Positions 7,666 through 14,455 of a stretch of 43,893 nucleotides of DNA are shown here, one piece after another; positions within the stretch are counted from its first letter, which is position 1, and the number at the start of each line of letters is the position of its first letter. Position numbers and translations under genes: made by a program. Below the pieces are notes generated by a model. It had not been told where the DNA came from, ran no database searches, and was given only the letters and a program-made list of their open reading frames with translations. The stretch is from a virus, in IMG/VR virus record IMGVR_UViG_3300045284_000173, positions 1 through 43,893 of that record; one strand, written 5' to 3'.

Positions 7666-7835
7666 ACGACACCGAGAAGATTTTGTGCAGGATGGCGGGC
7701 AATATCGCGGCCGGATTTGTCGGTCACGCGACATCAGGGCTGACGAGCGAAGAAATTGAGATTGCGTCCACTGAGCTTGCCCTGCGACTCCATAGCCGTA
7801 TTGTGGCCCAGCGAAAGGACAAAAAGGATGCCTGA
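7662..7835 (+). CDS. 57-residue helical hypothetical protein
   Basis: The ATG overlaps the previous TGA (ATGA). The protein has an Ala/Gly-rich N-terminal helix, a turn (GLTSEEIEIAS) and a basic C-terminus (AQRKDKKDA). The next gene starts inside its last codons at 7828. There is no recognised family, but coupling on both sides supports it as a real gene. Confidence 0.55.
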   Translation: MNDTEKILCRMAGNIAAGFVGHATSGLTSEEIEIASTELALRLHSRIVAQRKDKKDA

Positions 7836-7971
7836 CCGTTGGCTTCGTTTCTACGGTGCCGTCAGCGTCATCATTTACTTCGTCATCATCCTGCTTTCGG
7901 CGGCTAGCGTAGCCGTCACATGGAGTTACTGTGGGTCAACCACGCACTATACTCTGGGACATCGAGACTAG
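7828..7971 (+). CDS. 47-residue single-pass membrane protein
   Basis: Starts at ATG 7828, overlapping the preceding gene by eight bases, with AAAAGGA as ribosome-binding site. A basic N-terminus (PDRWLRFYG) is followed by about 24 hydrophobic residues (VSVIIYFVIILLSAASVAV) and a short tail. The N-terminal charges suggest an N-in orientation or an uncleaved signal anchor. Its 3' end overlaps the exonuclease gene by 41 bp. Confidence 0.5.
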   Translation: MPDRWLRFYGAVSVIIYFVIILLSAASVAVTWSYCGSTTHYTLGHRD

Positions 7972-8701
7972 TCACAATCTCGTCGCGGTCTTCAAGTTGC
8001 TCCAGCAGGATTACCTGCCCGCTGAAAACATCCGACAGGAACGATTTATCATTTCAGCCGCATGGAAAGAACTCGGAAAGGGACCCGTTCACGCGACTAG
8101 TATTCTTGATAGCCCTGCTACTTTTGTTCGGAATAAGTGTTCCGACGCTCATGTGGTGCGGGTTCTGCATCGCGTGCTCTCTGATGCCGACATCATTGTG
8201 GCCCATAACGGGGACGCCTATGACATCAAGTTTACCGAAGCCCGTATGTTGTATCACGGTTTGCCCCCGCTGCCACCAATCCTCAAGATTGACACACTTA
8301 AGGTCGCCAGGGACCGATTCCTATTTAATGCAAATAACCTCGACTACCTTGGGAAGTTCCTGAAGGTCGGTCAGAAGAAGCACACCAAGACCGGCCTCTG
8401 GCTCAAGGTCCTAGACGGCGATAAGGCCGCCATCAGGGAGATGGTTCGCTACAATAAGCAGGATGTCCTGCTCCTTGAGCGGGTCTTTAACAAACTCCGT
8501 CCTTATATCGCAGCCTTCCCGAATCGCGAACTTTTCGGTCAGACAGCCGGATGTCCGCGCTGTGGGAGCCTGAAGGTCCACGCCCGTGGCATTCACCGTG
8601 CATTAACCCAACTCTATCAGCGGTTTCAATGTCAAGCGTGCGGTGGCTGGTTCCGCGAGAAGAAGGCCAGTAATCTGAAGGTCCACACGAGAACACTCTA
8701 A
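7931..8701 (+). CDS. DEDD-type 3'-5' exonuclease with C-terminal zinc ribbon
   Basis: This encodes 256 residues from GTG. The RNase H-like exonuclease motifs are ILWDIETS (D-x-E, about 8-15), IIVAHNGDAYDIKF (about 89-102) and YNKQDVLLLE (about 179, the Y-x3-D of the DEDDy class). After residue about 205 comes a separate zinc ribbon, CPRCGSLKVH ... CQACGGW. The split architecture suggests a predicted nuclease of the YprB/RNase H-like group with a nucleic-acid-binding tail. It could proofread or degrade host or phage DNA ends beside the PolA protein, which already has its own exonuclease. The stop overlaps the next start (TAATG). Confidence 0.75.
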   Translation: MGQPRTILWDIETSHNLVAVFKLLQQDYLPAENIRQERFIISAAWKELGKGPVHATSILDSPATFVRNKCSDAHVVRVLHRVLSDADIIVAHNGDAYDIKFTEARMLYHGLPPLPPILKIDTLKVARDRFLFNANNLDYLGKFLKVGQKKHTKTGLWLKVLDGDKAAIREMVRYNKQDVLLLERVFNKLRPYIAAFPNRELFGQTAGCPRCGSLKVHARGIHRALTQLYQRFQCQACGGWFREKKASNLKVHTRTL

Positions 8702-9000
8702 TGGATAAACAACTTGTCAAACTCGTCTGGCATGACGCCTCGGACCCCGATGCCAGTTCTGGTCCCTGGTATAGCGATGAAGACATCGATGACTTCGGCA
8801 AGGAAATCGTCGAGGTCACGTCGGTGGGTTGGCTCAAGAGTCAGACCGACAAATATATTACCTTGGTGGCCGATTACTTCGTGGAGCCAGATGAATCGGT
8901 GACGTGGGGCCGACCGACAAAGGTCCCGACTAAGATGGTTGTCTCAATGACTGTGATAGAGGAGGGAGGGAAGGTCAATGAACAGCGACCCGCAGAATAG
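8701..9000 (+). CDS. Conserved hypothetical phage protein
   Basis: This encodes 99 residues with a TAATG overlap to the exonuclease. Features are an N-terminal VKLVWHDA, an acidic stretch DEDIDDFGKEIVEVTSVGWL and beta-strand-like YITLVADYF. The pattern recalls small phage proteins of unknown function that modulate or accompany replication genes. It overlaps the next gene by 23 bp. Confidence 0.6.
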   Translation: MDKQLVKLVWHDASDPDASSGPWYSDEDIDDFGKEIVEVTSVGWLKSQTDKYITLVADYFVEPDESVTWGRPTKVPTKMVVSMTVIEEGGKVNEQRPAE

Positions 9001-9397
9001 TGCCAGACCATGTGGCTGTGATCCCGGTGCGGGCTATCACTGTGACCAACACTCGATAGTTTCGTATGTGGTTGGGCAAAACAAGACGGGGGTGTTCTCA
9101 GGGAGTTTACCAGCTGAGGCTAACGAGCGTAAACAACACCCTATCGCCACGGGCGTCCTCGACTACTTCCCTGACGCCTTAGCCGTCATTGCTAATGTCT
9201 CGTGGCACGGTAACAACCAACATAACCCCGGCACTCCACTCCACTGGGACCGCGCTAAATCCACCGACGAAGCCGATTGCCTCATCCGTCATTTCCTGCA
9301 ACGTGGCACAAAGGATACCGATGGCCTGCGCCATACGGCTAAGATGGCGTGGCGTGCGCTCGCGTTGCTTCAGAAGGAATTGGAGAGTGAACGGTGA
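8978..9397 (+). CDS. dATP/dGTP diphosphohydrolase-like protein (DUF5664 group)
   Basis: This encodes 139 residues. After a Cys-rich start (CGCDPGAGYHCDQH) the core reads PDALAVIANVSWHGNNQHNPG, LHWDRAKSTDEADCLIRHF and LRHTAKMAWRALALLQKELE. This matches the layout I know for the phage dATP/dGTP diphosphohydrolase N-terminal family: a helix with N-Q-H-N-P-G, then D-E-x-x-C-L-I-R-H, then H-x-x-x-M-A-W-R-A-L. Family members are MazG-like hydrolases that clear or reshape purine dNTP pools; in Z-genome phages the relative is MazZ. No PurZ was recognised here, so Z-DNA is not implied. Confidence 0.65.
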   Translation: MNSDPQNSARPCGCDPGAGYHCDQHSIVSYVVGQNKTGVFSGSLPAEANERKQHPIATGVLDYFPDALAVIANVSWHGNNQHNPGTPLHWDRAKSTDEADCLIRHFLQRGTKDTDGLRHTAKMAWRALALLQKELESER

Positions 9398-9789
9398 GAA
9401 TATATGTGGCAGGGAAGTATGAGGAAAAGGAGCGCGTCCAAGAAGTGATGGCCCAGCTTATCAAGGACGGCCACACCATCACCTACGACTGGACCCGCCA
9501 CGACGAGGGCTTCACGCCCCGCCAGGCCAAGAAGGATATGGATGGTGTCGTGTCGGCTCAGGCGTTAGTGATGGTCGCGGAGAAGGACCTACCCTACAAG
9601 GGTTCGCTCGTCGAAATGGGCATGATGCTGGCCTGTGGTCGCCTGGTCTGGATTCTCGGCAACGCCATCAACGACTGTATCTTCACGAAACTCTACCAGG
9701 TCCGTTATGGGTTCCCGCCACCGGTCACAGTCTTCGCTCAATCAGGTAGTCCGTCAGCCGATCCATCTTCTTCTCGATCCGGTCTATAG
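9394..9789 (+). CDS. Nucleoside 2-deoxyribosyltransferase-like protein
   Basis: This encodes 131 residues with an ATGA-type overlap (GTGA). It starts with MRIYVAGKYEEKERV, the G-x-Y loop of the family. Then come TYDWTRH (about 29), DMDGVVSAQALVMVAE (about 49) and GSLVEMGMMLACGR (about 70, the catalytic-type Glu in S-x-x-E-M-G). These match short phage and bacterial deoxyribosyltransferase-like proteins. The last 20 or so residues (SGSPSADPSSSRSG) look non-homologous and are encoded where the gene overlaps, on the opposite strand, the end of the late arm. It probably acts in nucleoside salvage or base exchange; substrate is unknown. Confidence 0.7.
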   Translation: MRIYVAGKYEEKERVQEVMAQLIKDGHTITYDWTRHDEGFTPRQAKKDMDGVVSAQALVMVAEKDLPYKGSLVEMGMMLACGRLVWILGNAINDCIFTKLYQVRYGFPPPVTVFAQSGSPSADPSSSRSGL

Positions 9790-9958
9790 CGTCGAGAATG
9801 TTCTTGTGAATCAGTTCGTCCTTTTCGATATGACTATTCAGTTTGGCCGCAATCGGGTCCGTCACATACCGTACCAGAACGAAGCTCGCGCCGAGCACGA
9901 ACGGTACTCCGGTAATGACCATCCCAAGAATCTTCCCCAATAGGTCCAGGGTAGGCAT
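9725..9958 (-). CDS. Small membrane protein with C-terminal coiled coil
   Basis: This encodes 77 residues. One hydrophobic span (ILGMVITGVPFVLGASFVLV) is followed by a charged amphipathic helix rich in Ile/Asp/Lys (DAIDRIEKKMDRLTDYLIE). It is the last gene of the late arm and overlaps the plus-strand deoxyribosyltransferase-like gene by 65 bp. Its start abuts the preceding gene's stop at 9958. Such proteins can be holin- or spanin-associated, but nothing decisive is visible. Confidence 0.6.
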   Translation of the reverse strand: MPTLDLLGKILGMVITGVPFVLGASFVLVRYVTDPIAAKLNSHIEKDELIHKNILDAIDRIEKKMDRLTDYLIERRL

Positions 9959-10227
9959 TAGCGCCCCTCATAGGGGCCAATGCCGCCTACCTTCGTATGA
10001 TTAGTCCGCGCATAGTAGGTCGAGACAATCGCAATGAACGCGAAGTTCAGGATCTGAGCATCGATCATTCGGATGGCGCAGAAGATTGCGGCCCCGGTGA
10101 CCATAACCGTTACGATGGCTTGCGTCAATTCCCAAATTACATTGATGCGTCGCTGACCAGCACTCGTCAGGTCTTGTTGGGCTGTCGTATCAGGAGGTAG
10201 GGGCGGGTGGGCAGCCACGTTGTCCAC
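9958..10227 (-). CDS. Two-span membrane protein, holin-like
   Basis: This encodes 89 residues. A soluble N-terminus is followed by two hydrophobic spans (VIWELTQAIVTVMVTGAAIFCAI and NFAFIAIVSTYYA) and a short polar tail with RTNHTKVGG. Size and topology suit a class II-like holin. The phage's lytic peptidase gene lies on the other arm, so the assignment is tentative. It overlaps neuA by 38 bp. Confidence 0.55.
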   Translation of the reverse strand: MDNVAAHPPLPPDTTAQQDLTSAGQRRINVIWELTQAIVTVMVTGAAIFCAIRMIDAQILNFAFIAIVSTYYARTNHTKVGGIGPYEGR

Positions 10228-10855
10228 GGGAAAGCCTCAGTTCAGCAAGCTGCCAATCGAGCGGTGTATCCAAGGGGCAGGATTCCTCGGGTGGGATGAG
10301 TATGAGGTGGGAACCACGTTGGAGAGATGTCAGGGCGGGAAATGCTTTGCGACGGAAGGTATAGACGGTTCCATCACAGCGATAGGTTTTGCGGGCGTCC
10401 TGACGACGTTCAACCGGAATACTTACGGGCAAGAGAACGTCATCAGCGTCGGTGACAAAGTAAAGCTTCTGTACGCTTTCTGTTTCGACGACCGATACCA
10501 CTCGGGGATACTGTTCTGACAACTCAATCGCTTGTGTGAGGTGTTTTGGCTGTCGAAGCGGCTGTGTCGGCTCAACGAGTAAAATGAGTTCATCGGGCGG
10601 TCCATCGACTTGTTGCAGGAAGTGCTCGATGACTAGCCGCATTGGTGTCGTATCTTTTGCGAGTTCGGCCGGTCGCTCCACCCACCATCGCCAATGCTCA
10701 AGGTTTGGCCTATCGGAGCTGACATACGCCTTGATCCCTGCGCCGAAACACGCCGTGACGGCCCGCATGACCGGCGAAATGCCGACGAGCGGTCGAAAAT
10801 TCTTATTGGGAATGCCGTGGCTATGGACGCGAGCCGGGATGAGAGCTATTGGCAT
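10190..10855 (-). CDS. neuA: CMP-sialic acid synthetase (acylneuraminate cytidylyltransferase)
   Basis: This encodes 221 residues, close to the usual length. The nucleotide-binding signature IPARVHSHGIPNKNFRPLVG is at residues 6-25, followed by AYVSSDRP (about 44). LLVEPTQPLRQPKHL (about 92) aligns with the L-x-P-T-x-P-x-R region of the family. YRCDGTVYTFRR near residue 153 contains the D-G/N-x-x-Y element. The enzyme activates a nonulosonic acid with CTP. It overlaps neuC by 10 bp and so is co-translated with it. Legionaminic or pseudaminic acid activation cannot be excluded. Confidence 0.85.
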   Translation of the reverse strand: MPIALIPARVHSHGIPNKNFRPLVGISPVMRAVTACFGAGIKAYVSSDRPNLEHWRWWVERPAELAKDTTPMRLVIEHFLQQVDGPPDELILLVEPTQPLRQPKHLTQAIELSEQYPRVVSVVETESVQKLYFVTDADDVLLPVSIPVERRQDARKTYRCDGTVYTFRRKAFPALTSLQRGSHLILIPPEESCPLDTPLDWQLAELRLSRGQRGCPPAPTS

Positions 10856-11928
10856 AGCAGGTTCTTCAGCTTAGCGGCAATCTTCGGAGCCGCATAGCCA
10901 TCACCATAGAGGGTACTCGGGTGGTATTTGATGATATCGGACCAATTCGGTGGCAGGTCATCCCGTACATTATTCGCCCGCTCTCGCCCACGTTGTCTAT
11001 GCCCGATATTGAACACAGGAGTACCAATGAACGAGCACTCCCTAATACCAGCACTCGAATTACCGACCAAGGCCGTGGTCTGATACATGAGCCGAAGGAA
11101 CCGCTCAGGAGGCAGGGTCCGAACCGTTCGTAGGGGAGCGTGCGCCTTGATGACCCGAATGGCCTTACTGGCCTCCTCCATGCCTGCGTCCTGACCGGGC
11201 CAGAAGACGACCAAGGGAATCTGATAGTCCTTCAACCGCGAAATGAGCGTGAAGGTATCGTTTCCAGCTAACTCGGGACGTTCGGTTTCAGGATGGTAGA
11301 GGACGGTCAGGAAGGGTTTGGAGAGGTCTATTGATGGACCCTCACCGCCCAATTCCTGGTCTGTAACCGGGGGAAGGTTAGCCGCCTGACGAGCTACATC
11401 GATGGACGGACACCCCCAAGGATATACCGGCAAACCGGTCATATCAAAGACACGTTCTGCCGCCTTGAGGGTGGCCGGGAAATGGTAATCCGCCAACATC
11501 GTATTAGCGTTCCGGACTTTATCGTCAATATTCCCGCTAACTTCCCCACCCTGTAGGTGGGCAATCGGAACATTCTGGTAACTGGCCGCGATACTGACCC
11601 CTAGGGTTTCGTGTCGATCAGCCATGACCACGACCATTTGCGGTTCGCGAACTGCGAATTCCCGACCAATCCCTTGACTGAGTGTAGCTGTAGACAACAC
11701 ACTCGTCAACCGTGTATCGCCTTCATACACAGAAGGCACATGAATCCGTTTAAGTTGTGGAAAATCCTGCTCAATCTGGGTCGAAACCTGCCCATAACGG
11801 GGCAATAAGGCCGACGCACAGACATAGAGATCCGGTTCGACCCCTATACTCAACAGAGTGTTGACTAAGGGCTTGATTTTCGCATAAGACGGCCGAGCGG
11901 TGACGACAATGCCGAGGTTACTTCGCAT
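10846..11928 (-). CDS. neuC: UDP-N-acetylglucosamine 2-epimerase, hydrolysing type
   Basis: This encodes 360 residues from ATG 11928, preferred over a TTG at 11946 because it has a GGTGGGA ribosome-binding site and overlaps the neuB stop. Landmarks are VVTARPSYAKIKPL at the start, VMADRHETL (about 99), HLQGGEVSGNIDDKVRNA (about 125) and YHPETERPE (about 212). GNSSAGIRECSFIGTPVFNIG (about 290) is the UDP-binding C-terminal signature. This is full length for the hydrolysing epimerase that makes ManNAc from UDP-GlcNAc. A LegG-type epimerase using a UDP-bacillosamine derivative is the main alternative. It is the middle gene of the cassette neuB-neuC-neuA. Confidence 0.9.
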   Translation of the reverse strand: MRSNLGIVVTARPSYAKIKPLVNTLLSIGVEPDLYVCASALLPRYGQVSTQIEQDFPQLKRIHVPSVYEGDTRLTSVLSTATLSQGIGREFAVREPQMVVVMADRHETLGVSIAASYQNVPIAHLQGGEVSGNIDDKVRNANTMLADYHFPATLKAAERVFDMTGLPVYPWGCPSIDVARQAANLPPVTDQELGGEGPSIDLSKPFLTVLYHPETERPELAGNDTFTLISRLKDYQIPLVVFWPGQDAGMEEASKAIRVIKAHAPLRTVRTLPPERFLRLMYQTTALVGNSSAGIRECSFIGTPVFNIGHRQRGRERANNVRDDLPPNWSDIIKYHPSTLYGDGYAAPKIAAKLKNLLCQ

Positions 11929-12622
11929 GGTCCCACCGTCCGACAAACCGCTTGGGGTCCTGGTCGGCCCACTGCCGCAGCGCCTGAATCTCCTCTACCG
12001 TCGCTTCCCACGGGGAAGGAGTTCGGGCCTGGGTCTTCAGTTGAACATGTTTTTCGACAATCTGTGCGCCCAGCGTGATGGCCGTCATACAGCCGTCCAA
12101 TCCCACACAGTGGTCGGACCAGCCGTCCGCGAAGTATTCGAGGAGTTTGGACGCCACCAAGTTGGCTGGGTGGGGGTATCGGCTAATGCACGCAAGGAGC
12201 TTGGCGTCCATCGACCGATAGACGCCGCTTGGCGGTAGAACCCCATTACTGACGAGCACCCGCGAGAAGTCAGCCGACTTGATCTGATCGGCCAGCTTCG
12301 TACTGTGAGCCTCCCCACTCCCGACCTTCACCTGATTCGTTAGCCCTCGCACGGCCAATACGTCATCCGGATGGTAGACCGTAAGCAAAAAGTTTTTGCC
12401 CAACGTGTAGACGTATTCAGAGAGGTCATGAAAGTCCCTGTCTGAAAACTCGGCCTTCGCAAACCAGTCGTATTGAGGGTCCGTTCGCGCCAGTCGCTTA
12501 TACCTCGTATACTGGAACTTGATGGTGTCCGCGCCCGCCTTCGCAAAGGCATCCACAAACTGGATGGCGCGGCCGAGCGAACCCCCGTGATTTGTCGCCA
12601 CTTCCGCGATAATTTCGACCAT
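11918..12622 (-). CDS. neuB: N-acetylneuraminate synthase, catalytic domain only
   Basis: This encodes 234 residues with a GAGGGA ribosome-binding site. The TIM-barrel signatures are IIAEVATNHGGSL (about 4), GADTIKFQ (about 30), VKVGSGEA (about 97), VLVSNG (about 121) and SDHCVG ... GAQIVEKHVQL (about 168-198). The two metal-binding histidines (SDH and EKH) are kept. Family members usually run to about 340 residues with a C-terminal SAF (antifreeze-like) domain; that domain is absent and the PDH motif after EKH is altered. The enzyme condenses PEP with ManNAc or a related 2-acetamido sugar. It is the first enzyme gene of the cassette. Confidence 0.85.
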   Translation of the reverse strand: MVEIIAEVATNHGGSLGRAIQFVDAFAKAGADTIKFQYTRYKRLARTDPQYDWFAKAEFSDRDFHDLSEYVYTLGKNFLLTVYHPDDVLAVRGLTNQVKVGSGEAHSTKLADQIKSADFSRVLVSNGVLPPSGVYRSMDAKLLACISRYPHPANLVASKLLEYFADGWSDHCVGLDGCMTAITLGAQIVEKHVQLKTQARTPSPWEATVEEIQALRQWADQDPKRFVGRWDHAK

Positions 12623-12641
12623 GATTCCCTCTCAGGATGGC

Positions 12642-12998
12642 TTACTGAATACGCAGGTTCTGCGGGATAGACGGCACAACCACGAAGGTAAAGTTCAAGG
12701 GAGCTGACTTCGCAGTTTCCCCGGCCGCATTCGCCGCCGTTACAGTCAGACTATGGTTGCCCGGTGTGAAGGCTGGGAAGGGGGTCTGGCAGACAAAGGG
12801 CGAGACAGTGCCGGTACAGGCTACCGCGACCGTAATACCTGTTGTGGCAGCGTCCGGATAGTAACGGTAGGTCAGACTGTTCGCCTCCGCCAAGGTCGCC
12901 GCCTGCTGGTCAAACGTGAGCTTCGAACTGCCGGTCGCTTGCGCTGAGGTCAGGACCGGAATCAATACAAACAACACAGCGAGCATCAGTTTCTTCAT
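12642..12998 (-). CDS. Exported Ig/FN3-like domain protein
   Basis: This encodes 118 residues with AAGGAG upstream. The N-terminus is a Sec signal peptide: KK, then LMLAVLFVLIPVLT, with a likely cut after TSAQA. The mature part has alternating strands with VACTGTVSPFVCQTPF (a possible disulfide) and FTPGNHSLTVTAANAAGETA, a fibronectin/Ig-like strand pattern. It is the first gene after a strong terminator and directly precedes neuB by 19 bp, so it may belong to the cassette. It may act at the host envelope; the role is unknown. Confidence 0.6.
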   Translation of the reverse strand: MKKLMLAVLFVLIPVLTSAQATGSSKLTFDQQAATLAEANSLTYRYYPDAATTGITVAVACTGTVSPFVCQTPFPAFTPGNHSLTVTAANAAGETAKSAPLNFTFVVVPSIPQNLRIQ

Positions 12999-13025
12999 AA
13001 GAGTCTCCTTGGACCTTTCGTAAGC

Positions 13026-13109
13026 AAAAACAGGGCCGTTCGATCAGGCTTTCGCACGCCACACCGCTGGAGAGGGACAGCGGGGCATCCGGCCGACCGA
13101 ACGACCCTG
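13026..13109 (-). terminator. Intrinsic terminator upstream of the neu cassette (minus strand)
   Basis: Arms 13095-13109 and 13031-13045 pair over 15 positions with two mismatches. A nested 6-bp hairpin lies at 13064-13083. On the minus strand the stem is followed by TTTTTG (13026-13030). It lies just after the HTH gene ending at 13111, so late transcription should stop or attenuate before the neu genes. Confidence 0.75.
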
Positions 13110-13110
13110 G

Positions 13111-13857
13111 CTAAGCCTCGACGGCGGCGTCGAGGACCGGAAGGATGGGTAAGGCAGGAAGAGACTTTACGTCAGCCGACCCCACCACAATCACGACTTT
13201 CGACCCTTTCTGTTCTTCCTGACGTTTGGGTGCGACATCGAGCCGGTCTAGGAGTTCCAGCGCGACCTCACCCTTACCCGTCTGGCTGGCGACCGCAGAA
13301 GCACGAACCGCATCTCGGGTGATCTGTTCGGCCTTGTTTTGGAGGTAGGCTTTAGCGAGGGGTCTGGTATCGCCAAAATCAGCCAAAACCCTTGCTACCG
13401 TATCAACGCCAATATTCATAACCTTGGCAATTTCGGCCTGTGTGGCTTCCTTCTGTCGCAGGGCCAAAACGAGCGCCACGTCCGTCGCATCAATCGCCCC
13501 GCCCCGTTGCCGACCCGGTAACTTCACTTTGCCCTTCTCTCGGCCTGCCTTACGGCGATCAGCCTGACGCTTGGCCCGACGTTCAGGAGTATCTTCGGGG
13601 TCTGGAGGCGGTTCGGCCTCAGCGCGTTTCAAGGCCCGTCGCATGGCATGCTCAGCCTGCTTGGCGATATAGGCTTTGCGTTTCAGGACCTTCTCCCGTT
13701 CGGCGTCTTGACCATCGCGCTTCGCCTTGATCGCCATGCGGCGAGCAAAACGATCAGACAGTTTTTGGGCCTCTGAACGAGCCGGTAAGACATACCGTCG
13801 CCGAACCTTCTTCTCGGGTTCGGGTGCTGGGATTGGCGATACTATGTCGTCTGACAT
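13111..13857 (-). CDS. HTH protein, candidate small terminase subunit or regulator
   Basis: This encodes 248 residues. The first 110 are highly basic and coiled (many K/R/A/E, with PDPEDTPERRAKRQADRRKAG). A helix-turn-helix follows, ATQAEIAKVMNIGVDTVARVL (about 137-157), then a helical region and KVVIVVG near the C-terminus. A DNA-binding HTH, central helices and a VVVVG-like tail resemble some small terminase subunits, and no other gene here fits that role, although it lies far from terL. A late regulator or a virion-packaged DNA-binding protein is also possible. Confidence 0.5.
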   Translation of the reverse strand: MSDDIVSPIPAPEPEKKVRRRYVLPARSEAQKLSDRFARRMAIKAKRDGQDAEREKVLKRKAYIAKQAEHAMRRALKRAEAEPPPDPEDTPERRAKRQADRRKAGREKGKVKLPGRQRGGAIDATDVALVLALRQKEATQAEIAKVMNIGVDTVARVLADFGDTRPLAKAYLQNKAEQITRDAVRASAVASQTGKGEVALELLDRLDVAPKRQEEQKGSKVVIVVGSADVKSLPALPILPVLDAAVEA

Positions 13858-13867
13858 TACTTTCGCC

Positions 13868-14455
13868 CTATCGCATTTGTTTCGACGATACCAAATCCCG
13901 AACCATCTGCTGTAGGATGTTCTGAATCTGATTCTCTGGTAGTTTGGCCGCTCGCATTGCCGTCTCGATTTCCTGCATATTAGGAAGTCCTTGAGTAGCG
14001 AGTCTTACCAATGGAGTCGATTGTTCGGCAGGAGCGAGCGCCTGTTCTGCGGTCGCGGCGGTTTTTCCGACCCCCGACAGAAGTCTTCCTCCGATTTTCA
14101 AGGCGGCAGCTACGGGCCTACCGGGATTGGATAAGGTGGGGAAATTCTCCCCGGCGAATTGAGCGGCGGCTCCGAGTCCTCGGGCCGCAACCGGGGCGGC
14201 TGTTCTAATCGCACCTCCCGTAAATTGTGCAACCTTTGCCGGACCCATGAGGGGTGCTCCGAGAACTTCTGTGTTGGCGGGAAGTCCAGTACTCGGAAAC
14301 GCGGCGCTCATTCGAGCTTGGTGAGGATCGGGAACGGGTTTGGTGGACCCTTGACTGCGGACCACGGCTGCGGCCTTCTTCGGGTCCATTCCCGCAGGAA
14401 AGTGATGTTCGGTCCCGTCCTCATCAACGATGACGAAATCTTCTTGGTCTGCCAT
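13868..14455 (-). CDS. Putative internal virion protein
   Basis: This encodes 195 residues, its start coupled to the previous stop (TAATG). The N-terminus FVIVDEDGTEHHFPAGMDPKKAAAVVR resembles a module found at the start of some phage structural proteins. The rest is Ala/Pro/Gly-rich and ends in a helix. It is in a row with two other glutamine- or alanine-rich proteins at the end of the virion gene block, where podoviruses keep ejection or internal proteins. Role inferred from position. Confidence 0.5.
   Translation of the reverse strand: MADQEDFVIVDEDGTEHHFPAGMDPKKAAAVVRSQGSTKPVPDPHQARMSAAFPSTGLPANTEVLGAPLMGPAKVAQFTGGAIRTAAPVAARGLGAAAQFAGENFPTLSNPGRPVAAALKIGGRLLSGVGKTAATAEQALAPAEQSTPLVRLATQGLPNMQEIETAMRAAKLPENQIQNILQQMVRDLVSSKQMR

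Noticed and set aside
8978-9397. Evidence for a Z-genome (2-aminoadenine) phage
   Set aside because: The diphosphohydrolase-like family is shared with MazZ, but no PurZ or DatZ was recognised and the DNA polymerase alone is not diagnostic.
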